DNA from: Paraconexibacter sp040581415 | GTDB lineage: Bacteria; Actinomycetota; Thermoleophilia; Solirubrobacterales; Solirubrobacteraceae | Length of the DNA stretch: 64,000 nucleotides | Direction: 5' to 3' | Assembly: GCF_040581415.1 (NCBI RefSeq) | Contig: NZ_CP114014.1 | Coordinates: 682,001-746,000 of the forward strand | Shown here: piece by piece, positions 37,134-44,916 of the stretch | How the letters are laid out: every line of letters starts with the position of its first letter | How positions within the stretch are numbered: position 1 is the first letter of the stretch | Translations under genes and position numbers: made by a program | The notes under the pieces: model-generated | What the model saw: only the letters and a program-made list of their open reading frames with translations | What the model was told of the DNA's origin: nothing | Databases searched by the model: none

Positions 37134-37933
37134 GCGACGGTCCTGCTCCGGCCCCCCGGCGCCGCCTGCGGCTGATCGAGTGGGACGCGATCACCGGCGT
37201 GATGATGCGCGAGGTCATCAACTTCGGCGCGGCGTGGAAGCAGGGCGTCTTCGCGTCGACCGTGCAGCCCGTCGTCTACCTGCTGGCGTTCGGCCTCGGC
37301 TTCGGGCAGCTCGTCGACGAGGTCGACGGCAAGGACTACATCGACTACGTCTCGACGGGGACGGTCGCCACCGCCGTCCTGTTCTCCACCGCCTTCAACG
37401 CGATGTTCGGCTCGTTCGTCAAGCGCGAGTTCCAGCGCACGTACGACGCGATCCTGTCCACGCCCGTGGACGTCGAGGAGCTCGTCACGGCCGAGGTGCT
37501 GTGGCTCGCGATCCGCGGCGGGCTGTTCGGCTCGGTCCCGATCCTGGTGGGGATCTGCTTCGGCCTCGACCCCGCCTGGACGACGATCTTCGTGGTGCCG
37601 GTGGCGATGCTCACCGGGTTCGGCTTCGCCGCGGCCGGGACCATGATCAGCGGGATGGTCCGCTCGATCGACGACTTCTCCTACGTCACGAGCGCGCTGT
37701 TCACCCCGTTGTTCCTCGTCGCCGGGACGTTCTTCCCGCTCACCGGGCTGCCCCTGTCGCTCCAGATCGCCGCCGAGCTGAACCCCCTGCACCACTGCGT
37801 GGAACTCGTCCGGGACTGCACGTTCGGCGCCCTCGACGCGATCGACCTGCTGCGGGTGGGCGCCCTCGTGCTGTTCGCCGGGCTGATGTGGTGGGGCGCC
37901 GTCAACCGCACCCGCAGGAAGCTCATCCAGTGA
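37130..37933 (+). CDS. ABC-2 type exporter, permease
   Basis: 267 residues, six predicted membrane helices of the ABC2_membrane/NodJ type, with the LYLL-like helix FASTVQPVVYLLAFGLGFGQ and the late PLTGLPLSLQIAAELNPLHH segment. It pairs with the upstream ATPase. It is coupled at both ends: ATGA at its start and GTGA at its stop. The substrate is unknown. Confidence 0.88.
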   Translation: MSDGPAPAPRRRLRLIEWDAITGVMMREVINFGAAWKQGVFASTVQPVVYLLAFGLGFGQLVDEVDGKDYIDYVSTGTVATAVLFSTAFNAMFGSFVKREFQRTYDAILSTPVDVEELVTAEVLWLAIRGGLFGSVPILVGICFGLDPAWTTIFVVPVAMLTGFGFAAAGTMISGMVRSIDDFSYVTSALFTPLFLVAGTFFPLTGLPLSLQIAAELNPLHHCVELVRDCTFGALDAIDLLRVGALVLFAGLMWWGAVNRTRRKLIQ

Positions 37934-38376
37934 CCGGGGCGGCGCAGGGGGTCGCGGTGGCGGCCGCCGTGGTGAACCTCGTCGTCGCGGCCTGGGGCGG
38001 GATCCTCTGGTACCGGGTGGCGGCGCAGGGCCGCGCGATCTGGCGCGGGGTGCGCGCGTCCCAGGCGGCGAGCGTGGTGCACGCCCTGGCCGTGGGCGGC
38101 CTCTACATCGGCGGCCTGGACCCGGCCGACGACCTGTACGTGCTCTACGTCGGCCTCCCGATCGCGGTCTCGTTCGTCGCCGAGCAGCTACGGGCGCTGT
38201 CGGCGCAGACGGTCCTGGACGCGCGCGGGCTGGAGGACGCGGCGGCGGTCGGGAAGCTCGACGCGGCGGCGCAGCAGTCGGTGGTCACCGCGATCCTGCG
38301 GCGGGAGCTGGGCGTGATGGCGGCGGCCTGCGCGGTCGCGACGTTCCTGCTGCTGCGCGCGGCCGACACCGTCTGA
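37930..38376 (+). CDS. Hypothetical membrane protein of the ABC exporter operon
   Basis: 148 residues from a GTG that overlaps the permease stop (GTGA). Four hydrophobic segments lie near residues 5-25, 45-60, 75-92 and 125-142, with an amphipathic QTVLDARGLEDAAAVGKLDA stretch between the last two. I recognise no family. The coupling to the permease makes it likely to be a real third gene of the exporter operon. Confidence 0.65.
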   Translation: MTGAAQGVAVAAAVVNLVVAAWGGILWYRVAAQGRAIWRGVRASQAASVVHALAVGGLYIGGLDPADDLYVLYVGLPIAVSFVAEQLRALSAQTVLDARGLEDAAAVGKLDAAAQQSVVTAILRRELGVMAAACAVATFLLLRAADTV

Positions 38377-38591
38377 CGCGTTCGCTGACCCCGCGTTCCG
38401 CCACCGCGGCGGTGGTCAACCCACGGATGAGGCCCGGCGCCGACCAGGTTGCCGCCGTGTCGAGAGCGGTCGCGCGGTGAAGCTGGCGACGACCGGTCCA
38501 GGGCCGGCGCCGGGATGGCCACCTCTTCGCCGCAGCCGCGGCGGTTCCTCCCGCGCCCGCGCCCGCGACGCCCCGCCCCGGCCCGGGCTCC

Positions 38592-39068
38592 TCAGCCCGT
38601 CTTCGGCGGCAGGATCGTCAGGGACCCGTAGGCCCCGAGGTTCTCGTGGTTGCCGATCGTGTCGGCCAGCCGGTACTCGCCCGGCTCGAGCAGCAGGTCG
38701 TCGCCGTCCTCGCCCCCGCTGCGGGCCTCGCCGCCGGGCGGCGCGTTGCCCGCCTGGGTGCCGACGATGTCGGGCTCCTCCTCGACGGGGGCGACCACGG
38801 CCTCCTCGTCCGGCTCCTCGTCCTCGTCTTCGACGCGCTCGATCTTGACCGTATGCGTCAGCTTTCCCACGTTCGTCGCGACGACCTTGATGCGCTGCGG
38901 ATTCGTGGTCGCCTGGACCGTGATGTTCTGCGGCGTGATGCGGTATTCGTCGACCTTCACTCGCAGGACGGCGTCCTTGTCGACGACGGCGGTGGGCTCG
39001 CTCGCGCAGCCCGCGAGCACGGCGGCGGCGGCTGCGAGGGCGGGTGAGAGGCGGCGCGGGACGGACAT
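38592..39068 (-). CDS. Cupredoxin-like lipoprotein with degenerate copper site
   Basis: 158 residues from the ATG of MSVPRRLSPALA, giving a lipoprotein signal with lipobox LAGC (Cys21). The mature part has the cupredoxin strand VVATNVGKLTHTVKIER and the closing LEPGEYRLADTIGNHENLGA. His is kept in THTV and GNH, but the cysteine expected in the second block is absent, so a classical type-1 copper site is unlikely. An acidic loop of about 30 residues (EDEDEEPDEE) is inserted in the middle. Divergent from the cytochrome c gene with 42 bp between starts. Confidence 0.72.
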   Translation of the reverse strand: MSVPRRLSPALAAAAAVLAGCASEPTAVVDKDAVLRVKVDEYRITPQNITVQATTNPQRIKVVATNVGKLTHTVKIERVEDEDEEPDEEAVVAPVEEEPDIVGTQAGNAPPGGEARSGGEDGDDLLLEPGEYRLADTIGNHENLGAYGSLTILPPKTG

Positions 39069-39071
39069 GAC

Positions 39072-39100
39072 CTCACACGATGATGACCGTTCCGTATTAT
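39072..39100 (+). promoter_or_regulatory. Candidate promoter of the cytochrome c lipoprotein gene
   Basis: CTCACA (39072-39077), a 17-bp spacer and TATTAT (39095-39100) precede the ATG at 39111, which would leave a leader of only about 4 nt. On the opposite strand GATAAT (39096-39101) overlaps it and could serve the divergent lipoprotein gene, so both genes may compete for polymerase. Confidence 0.45.
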
Positions 39101-39110
39101 CCACGCGGTC

Positions 39111-39533
39111 ATGCGCCGTCCCGCTCTCGCCGCCCTCGCCACCGTCTCCCTCGCCTTCGCGCTCGGTGCGTGCGGTACCGAGGAGAACTCCGTGGTCGTC
39201 TCCAACGCGTCCGCGGACGTCAAGACGGGGTCCCGGCTGTTCGTCGAACGCTGCGCGAGCTGCCACACGCTCGACGCCGTCGGCGCCCAGGGGTCGAGCT
39301 ACGACATCCGCGACAAGGAGCGGGTCGACGGCCCGAACTTCAACGTCCGCAAGGAGTGCGTCGAGAACGTGCTCTACGCGATCCGCAACGGTGGCTACTC
39401 GGGCGCGATCATGCCCGAGAACCTCGCGGTCGGGAAGGACGCCGAGGCGATCGCGCAGTTCCTCCAGAAGTACTCCGGCACCCAGCGCAAGTCGACTGCC
39501 GGCTCCGTGCAGCTGAAGTGCGCGGGCGAGTAG
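39111..39533 (+). CDS. Cytochrome c lipoprotein
   Basis: 140 residues. A lipoprotein signal ends at LGAC (Cys21). The haem-attachment motif is CASCH (48-52), and a likely axial Met lies in YSGAIMPENLA. This gives a small, membrane-tethered class I cytochrome c on the outer face, a probable electron shuttle to terminal oxidases. Two additional Cys, in RKECVENV and in the C-terminal LKCAGE, are outside the haem motif. No reductase or oxidase gene is adjacent. Confidence 0.88.
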   Translation: MRRPALAALATVSLAFALGACGTEENSVVVSNASADVKTGSRLFVERCASCHTLDAVGAQGSSYDIRDKERVDGPNFNVRKECVENVLYAIRNGGYSGAIMPENLAVGKDAEAIAQFLQKYSGTQRKSTAGSVQLKCAGE

Positions 39534-39674
39534 CCCCCGCGTAGCGCCCGGCAGGGCCTGCCGTTCTCCTGGCTGAGCGCGCTCTCATGTCGCGAGCGCT
39601 TGCGTCCCATCGCCGGTGCGGAGAGACTCGCGCCCGGCGCGTGGATGGTCCACGCCCGCGAGAGGGAGAGCGGC

Positions 39675-42554
39675 ATGACGTACTTGGTGACGGGCGCGAC
39701 GGGCTTCATCGGGCGGTTCCTGGTCGAGCGGCTGGTGGCGCGCGAAGGGGACATCCACGTGCTTGTCCGCGCCTCCTCGGTCCACAAGATCGACAAGCTC
39801 GCGGCGCGCCTCGGTCCGCAGGCCGCGGGACGCATCAAGCCCGTCGTCGGCGACCTCTCGCTGCCGAACCTCGGGATCGAGTGGAGCTGGGTCGAGGAGC
39901 ACACGGGGACGATCGACCACGTCTTCCACCTCGCCGCCGTCTACGACATGGAGGCCGACGAGGAGGCCAACCGCGTCGCCAACGTCGGCGGGACACGGGA
40001 GGCGGTGAAGGTCGCCAACGCGCTGCGCGCGGGCGCCTTCCACCACACCTCGTCCGTCGCGGCCGCGGGCCTGTACAAGGGCGACTTCACCGAGGACATG
40101 TTCGACGAGGGCCAGCCCCTCGACCACCCGTACCACGCCACGAAGTTCGAGTCGGAGAAGATCGCCCGCGAGGAGACGACGATCCCGTGGCGCGTCTACC
40201 GGCCCGCGATCGTGCTCGGGCACTCGCAGACCGGCGAGATGGACAAGCTCGACGGGCCCTACTACTTCTTCAAGGCGCTGGCGCTGGCCGCCCACCTGCC
40301 CGGGATCATGCCCGCGATCGGGCCGCGGCTGGGGGAGACGAACGTGGTCCCCGTCGACTTCGTCGCCGCCGCGATGGACCACATCGCGCACGTCCCGGGC
40401 CTCGACGGGCACGCCTTCCACCTCGTGAGCCCGGAGCCGCAGGGCTCGATCGAGGTGCTCAACACGTTCGCGCGGGCCGCCGGTTCGCCGCAGCTGACGC
40501 AGGTGCTGCCGAAGGTGACCGTGCCGCTCGCGCTGAAGGTCCCCGGCGTGAAGGGCGCGCTGCTGCAGACGCTGGGCATCCCCGACGCCGCGCTCGAGTA
40601 CATCGACTTCAGCGCACGCTTCGACACGGCCCGCACCGACGCCGCGTTGGCCGGGTCGGGCATCGCGGTCCCGCCGCTGGCGAGCTATGCGGACGTTCTC
40701 TGGCGCTACTGGCAGGTGCACATCGACGGGGACGGGACGGATCCGGCCGCCGGCACCACGGCGCGGGATCCGAACGAGAACCCGATCCGCCGGCCGCTGC
40801 GGAAGATCAACTCCACGATCTTCGGGCAGGTCAACAAGGTCGTCGAGTGGCACCGGCTGCCGCTGCCCCTCGCGCTGCTGAACCTGCGCGCGTTCCGCGA
40901 CGAGATGCGCGAAGCGAACCTTTACGACCCCGCGTACATCGACGCCGCGGAGAACGGGAAGGCCGGCCAGAACGGCGTCCAGGAGATCCCGAAGTTCCGC
41001 ACCTACGACGGGGCGATGAACGACCCGGCCCACCCGGACATGGGCAAGGCCGGGGCGCTCTTCGGCCGCAACCACCCGCTGGGCGCGTCCGTCCCGGAGA
41101 CACCGCCGCGGCTGATGACGCCGAACCCGCGGGTCGTGGCCCGCAGCCTGCTCGAGCGCGACACGTTCAAGCCGGCGACCACGCTCAACTCGCTGGCGGC
41201 CGCCTGGATCCAGTTCCAGAACCACGACTGGTTCAGCCACGGGGACAACTCACCGACCGGAACGATGCAGGTCCCCCTGGACCCCTCCGATGCGTGGGGC
41301 GGCGAGCACATGGTCGTCCGGACCACCGCCGACGCGACGCAGTACATCAACACGGTCACGCACTGGTGGGACGGTTCGCAGATCTACGGCTCCTCCGAGG
41401 AGCACTGCCGGCAGATGCGCACCGGGGAGGGCGGCAAGATGATCGTCGAGGACGGTCGCCTGCCCAACGAGACCAAGGAGGGGCTCGACGGCATCGACCT
41501 GACCGGCTTCAGCGACAACTACTGGGTCGGCCTGTCGATCCTGCACACGCTGTTCGTCAAGGAGCACAACGCGATCAGCGACTACCTCGCGGGCCACAAC
41601 CCGACCTGGAGCGACGAGAAGCTGTTCCACATCGCGCGTCTGGCCAACAGCGCGCTGATGGCGAAGATCCACACCGTCGAATGGACGCCGGGCATCCTCG
41701 CCACGCCCGTCCTGAAGCGCGGCATGAACGCGAACTGGTTCGGCGCGCTCCCCGAGTGGGCCAAGACGCGCCTGCCCCGGATCGATCCGCTCGAGGGCAT
41801 CTTCGGGATCGTCGGCGGCGAGCAGGAGCACCACGCCGCGCCGTACGCGATCACCGAGGAGTTCGCGTCCGTCTACCGGCTGCACCCGCTGATCGCTGAC
41901 GAGTGGTCCTTCCGGTCGCACCGCACGGGCGCGCTGATCCGCGAGGAGGAGTTCACGAACATCCAGGGCAAGGCGACGCGGTCGGTCGTCGACGAGCTCG
42001 GCTGGTCGGACCTCATCTACAGCTTCGGCACCTCGCACCCGGGCGCCATCACGCTGCACAACCACCCCCGCGCCCTGATGAACCTCACACGGGTCAACGG
42101 GGACCGGGTGGACATCGGCACGATCGACATCCTGCGCGACCGCGAGCGCGGCGTCCTGCGCTACAACGACTTCCGCCAGAAGCTCGGAAGGCCGGCGCTG
42201 AAGGCGTTCGCCGACATCACCGAGAACCCCGCGTGGGCCGCGGAGATCGAGGACATCTACGGCGGGGACCTCAACGCCGTCGACCTGCAGGTCGGCCTGA
42301 TGGCGGAGACGCCGCCCAAGGGCTTCGGCTTCAGCGACACCGCCTTCCGGATCTTCATCCTGATGGCGTCGCGGCGGCTGAAGAGCGACCGCTTCTTCAC
42401 GAACGACTACACGCCCGAGGTCTACACCCACGAGGGCCTGGACTGGGTCGCCCGCAACACGATGGGGTCGGTCCTCCTGCGCCACCACCCCGAGCTGGCG
42501 CCCGCGCTCGAGGGCGTTGAGAACGCGTTCGGACCGTGGAAGGACGTCGGGTAG
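39675..42554 (+). CDS. Fusion protein: extended SDR/acyl reductase-like domain plus animal-type haem peroxidase/alpha-dioxygenase
   Basis: 959 residues in one uninterrupted frame, starting at ATG 39675 with GGGAG just upstream. Domain 1 (about 1-355) is an extended SDR: NAD(P)-binding TGATGFIG (6-13), TSSVAAAG (Ser126/127) and the catalytic Tyr153-x3-Lys157 (YHATK). It resembles actinobacterial acyl-CoA/aldehyde reductases. Domain 2 (about 375-959) is a haem peroxidase of the animal/alpha-DOX/cyclooxygenase superfamily: distal His517 (FQNHDWFSHG), WWDGSQIYGS, LHTLFVKEHN and VYRLHPL with Tyr734 and proximal His737. The Y-x-x-H motif and the His-Tyr spacing (217) fit fatty-acid dioxygenases. 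It may oxygenate a fatty acid and then reduce or oxidise the product (inference). A P450 gene follows by 3 bp. Confidence 0.88.
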   Translation: MTYLVTGATGFIGRFLVERLVAREGDIHVLVRASSVHKIDKLAARLGPQAAGRIKPVVGDLSLPNLGIEWSWVEEHTGTIDHVFHLAAVYDMEADEEANRVANVGGTREAVKVANALRAGAFHHTSSVAAAGLYKGDFTEDMFDEGQPLDHPYHATKFESEKIAREETTIPWRVYRPAIVLGHSQTGEMDKLDGPYYFFKALALAAHLPGIMPAIGPRLGETNVVPVDFVAAAMDHIAHVPGLDGHAFHLVSPEPQGSIEVLNTFARAAGSPQLTQVLPKVTVPLALKVPGVKGALLQTLGIPDAALEYIDFSARFDTARTDAALAGSGIAVPPLASYADVLWRYWQVHIDGDGTDPAAGTTARDPNENPIRRPLRKINSTIFGQVNKVVEWHRLPLPLALLNLRAFRDEMREANLYDPAYIDAAENGKAGQNGVQEIPKFRTYDGAMNDPAHPDMGKAGALFGRNHPLGASVPETPPRLMTPNPRVVARSLLERDTFKPATTLNSLAAAWIQFQNHDWFSHGDNSPTGTMQVPLDPSDAWGGEHMVVRTTADATQYINTVTHWWDGSQIYGSSEEHCRQMRTGEGGKMIVEDGRLPNETKEGLDGIDLTGFSDNYWVGLSILHTLFVKEHNAISDYLAGHNPTWSDEKLFHIARLANSALMAKIHTVEWTPGILATPVLKRGMNANWFGALPEWAKTRLPRIDPLEGIFGIVGGEQEHHAAPYAITEEFASVYRLHPLIADEWSFRSHRTGALIREEEFTNIQGKATRSVVDELGWSDLIYSFGTSHPGAITLHNHPRALMNLTRVNGDRVDIGTIDILRDRERGVLRYNDFRQKLGRPALKAFADITENPAWAAEIEDIYGGDLNAVDLQVGLMAETPPKGFGFSDTAFRIFILMASRRLKSDRFFTNDYTPEVYTHEGLDWVARNTMGSVLLRHHPELAPALEGVENAFGPWKDVG

Positions 42555-42557
42555 CCG

Positions 42558-43892
42558 ATGCGCGAGCTGCCGTCCGCCTCGATCGTCGACTCGGTCCAGT
42601 TCAACCAGGCCGTCATCGTCCCGAACGCCGTCCAGGGCCTGTTCCGGCGGCGGCCGGCGGCGGTCGGCGTCGCCACGCGGCTCGGCCTCGACGGGCGCGC
42701 GATCCGGCTGATGGAGGGCCTGCGGTCGCGCTACGGGCCCGGCCCCGTCTGGATCCGCGTGATGACCGATCAAGCGCTGCTGTGCCTCGACGTCGCCGAC
42801 GTGGCCCGGGTGCTGGACGGCTCGCCGCACCCGTTCGCGTCCGACCCCGCGGCCAAGAAGAAGGGCATGGGCGTCTTCCAGCCCGACGCGCTGACGATCT
42901 CCCGCGGGGAGTTGTGGGCCAACCGGCGGGCGTTCACCGAGGCGGTGCTCGAGAGCCCGGCGGAGGTGCACTCGCTCGTGGGCGCGTTCCTGGAGGTCGT
43001 CGTCGAGGAGACGGACGCGATGTTCGACGGCCTCGGCGGGCCGGGTGCGACCCTCGATCCGGACGCCTTCAGCGCGATGTTCCGGCGCATCGTGCGGCGG
43101 GTGGTCCTGGGCGACCCGGCGGCGGGCGACGAGGAGCTGAGCGAGCTGTTGGCGGCGCTGATGAGCGAGGCGAACGGCCTGCCGTCGGACCCGTCCGAGC
43201 ACTACCCGGCGTACCTCGACCGGCTGCAGTCCCACGTCGATGCCGCGGAGCCGGGGTCGCTCGTCTCGCTGTTCGGCGCCGCGCCGCAGGACGTCGACAC
43301 GCGGGTCACCGGACAGGTGACCCACTGGCTGTTCGCCCTGCAGGACACGCTCGCGACGAACGCCCTGCGGACCCTGGCGCTGATCGCGACGCACCCCGAG
43401 CAGCGCGCCGTGGTCCTGGGGGAGCTGGAGGGGGACGAGGCGCCGTACCTCGCCGCCTGCCTGCAGGAGGCGATGCGCCTGTTCCCGACGACGCCGCTGC
43501 TGTCCCGCGAGACCGTCGTAGACGTCGCCTGGCATGGGGTGAGCGTGCCGGCGGGCACGCAGGTGCTGATCGTCAACGGATTCCATCACCGGGATCGCAC
43601 CGCACTGGACTACGCCGATCGCTTCGCCCCTGAGGAGTGGACCGACGGCAGCGCGGGCAGCGAGCGGGCGTTCAACCACTTCAGCCAGGGGCCGCAGGGC
43701 TGCCCGGGCCGCAACCTCGCCCTGCTGCTGGGGACGGCGGTGCTCGCGCAGACGCTGCGGGCCTGGCCGGGCCTGGAGGTCACCGCGGGCGCCGACGGCC
43801 TCGACCCCGCGGCGCCGCTGCCCTACAGCCTGAACCCCTACGCGCTGCGCTTCGGGCCGGGGGTCGTCCTGCCCGCGGCAGGCGTGCGGTGA
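42558..43892 (+). CDS. Cytochrome P450
   Basis: 444 residues. The haem loop FSQGPQGCPGRN (Cys382 ligand), the K-helix E304-x-x-R307 (LQEAMRLFPTTPLLSRE) and an I-helix with Asp263-Thr264 (FALQDTLATNA) are visible. The I-helix glycine before the acid-alcohol pair is replaced by Leu. No membrane anchor is seen, so it is probably soluble. Only 3 bp separate it from the SDR-dioxygenase gene, so both are almost surely co-expressed. Such pairs recall fungal dioxygenase-P450 fusions, in which the P450 rearranges a fatty-acid hydroperoxide, but a normal monooxygenase remains possible. No redox partner gene is adjacent. Confidence 0.92.
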   Translation: MRELPSASIVDSVQFNQAVIVPNAVQGLFRRRPAAVGVATRLGLDGRAIRLMEGLRSRYGPGPVWIRVMTDQALLCLDVADVARVLDGSPHPFASDPAAKKKGMGVFQPDALTISRGELWANRRAFTEAVLESPAEVHSLVGAFLEVVVEETDAMFDGLGGPGATLDPDAFSAMFRRIVRRVVLGDPAAGDEELSELLAALMSEANGLPSDPSEHYPAYLDRLQSHVDAAEPGSLVSLFGAAPQDVDTRVTGQVTHWLFALQDTLATNALRTLALIATHPEQRAVVLGELEGDEAPYLAACLQEAMRLFPTTPLLSRETVVDVAWHGVSVPAGTQVLIVNGFHHRDRTALDYADRFAPEEWTDGSAGSERAFNHFSQGPQGCPGRNLALLLGTAVLAQTLRAWPGLEVTAGADGLDPAAPLPYSLNPYALRFGPGVVLPAAGVR

Positions 43893-43906
43893 CGTAGGCT
43901 GCGCGC

Positions 43907-44878
43907 GTGCGCCGGTCCGTCGTCGTCGTCCTGCTGCTGCTCGCCCCGGTGCTCGGCGCCGTGCTCGCAGCGCCGTCGCAGGCCTGCGCCTGCGGCATCG
44001 CGCTGCAGGCGGACGTGACCCGCGAGCGCGCGCTCGTCATCCAGCGCGGCGCGGGTCGCGAGGAGATAGTGGCGTCCTTCGACCTCGAGGTCGACGACGG
44101 CGGGACCGCCGCCGTCGTGCTCCCGGTCCCAGGCGACCCGACGGTCGAGGCGGTCGACGGTGACCCACTCGGGTACCTGGACGCCGCGACGGCGCCGAAG
44201 CCCTCGGGCGACGAGACGGGCGCGGCGGGCGGCGCGGCGGCCCCGGGGGCAGGCGTGGACGTCATCGGCCGCGAGACCGTCGGCGGCTACGACGTCTCCC
44301 GCCTGCGCGCGGACGACCCACGTGCGCTCGCGACCTGGCTGCAGGAGAACGGCTACACGCTGCCCCCTGACGCCGGCCCGATCCTGAAGCAGTACGTCGA
44401 ACGCGGCTGGCGGTACGTGGCGATCCGCCTGGCCGAGGGCGAGGAGGGGGCGCTGAAGCCGCTGCGCGTCGCGTTCCCGTCACGGCAGCTGGTCTACCCG
44501 ATGCGGCTGAGCAGCCTGTCCGAGCGGCCGGTCTCGGTGACGTTGTACGTCCTGGCGGGGGCCGAGCAGCAGGTGCCGATCCTGTCGACGTCGTTCGCGG
44601 AGCCGGTCGCGAGGCTCGACCCGCAGCCCCCGCCGGAGCTCGGCGACCTGTTCGAGGGCGGGACGTTCGTGACGAAGTTCGTCGCGGAGTCCGTCCCCCC
44701 GTCGGAGTTCCGGCGTGACCTGGTCATCACCCCGGCGCCGGCCGCGGTCCGCGCGCCCGGGATCGCCGGCCAGGGCGACGGCGAAGGTGTCGCCTGGTGG
44801 ATCGTCGTCGGCGGGCTGGTGGTGTTCGGCGGCGCGGCCGTCACGGCCGGCCTGCGCCCGCCGCGTCCGCGCGCCTGA
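43907..44878 (+). CDS. DUF2330 family exported membrane-anchored protein
   Basis: 323 residues starting at GTG. A signal peptide (RRSVVVVLLLLAPVLG) precedes the family opening ACACGIALQADVTRERALVI. A large extracytoplasmic domain follows, then a C-terminal membrane helix (about 298-315) and an Arg/Pro tail. The DUF2330 match is by pattern; the family function is unknown to me. It lies 14 bp after the P450 gene on the same strand, so it may be part of that operon. Confidence 0.78.
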   Translation: MRRSVVVVLLLLAPVLGAVLAAPSQACACGIALQADVTRERALVIQRGAGREEIVASFDLEVDDGGTAAVVLPVPGDPTVEAVDGDPLGYLDAATAPKPSGDETGAAGGAAAPGAGVDVIGRETVGGYDVSRLRADDPRALATWLQENGYTLPPDAGPILKQYVERGWRYVAIRLAEGEEGALKPLRVAFPSRQLVYPMRLSSLSERPVSVTLYVLAGAEQQVPILSTSFAEPVARLDPQPPPELGDLFEGGTFVTKFVAESVPPSEFRRDLVITPAPAAVRAPGIAGQGDGEGVAWWIVVGGLVVFGGAAVTAGLRPPRPRA

Positions 44879-44916
44879 GGACCAGATCCGCAGCACCCGG
44901 CTAAGGTCCCGCAGCG

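Noticed and set aside
38377..38591. Gene in the 215-bp gap after the exporter operon
   Set aside because: Open frames here are Arg/Pro-rich shadows without a coupled start or domain.
39600..39674. Upstream start for the SDR-dioxygenase gene
   Set aside because: The extra 25 residues precede the normal SDR N-terminus, and the ATG at 39675 has a ribosome site.
39675..42554. Possibility that the fusion is two genes joined by an error
   Set aside because: The frame is continuous, both domains are complete, and no internal stop or restart with a ribosome site is evident between residues 355 and 375. Raw reads would settle it.
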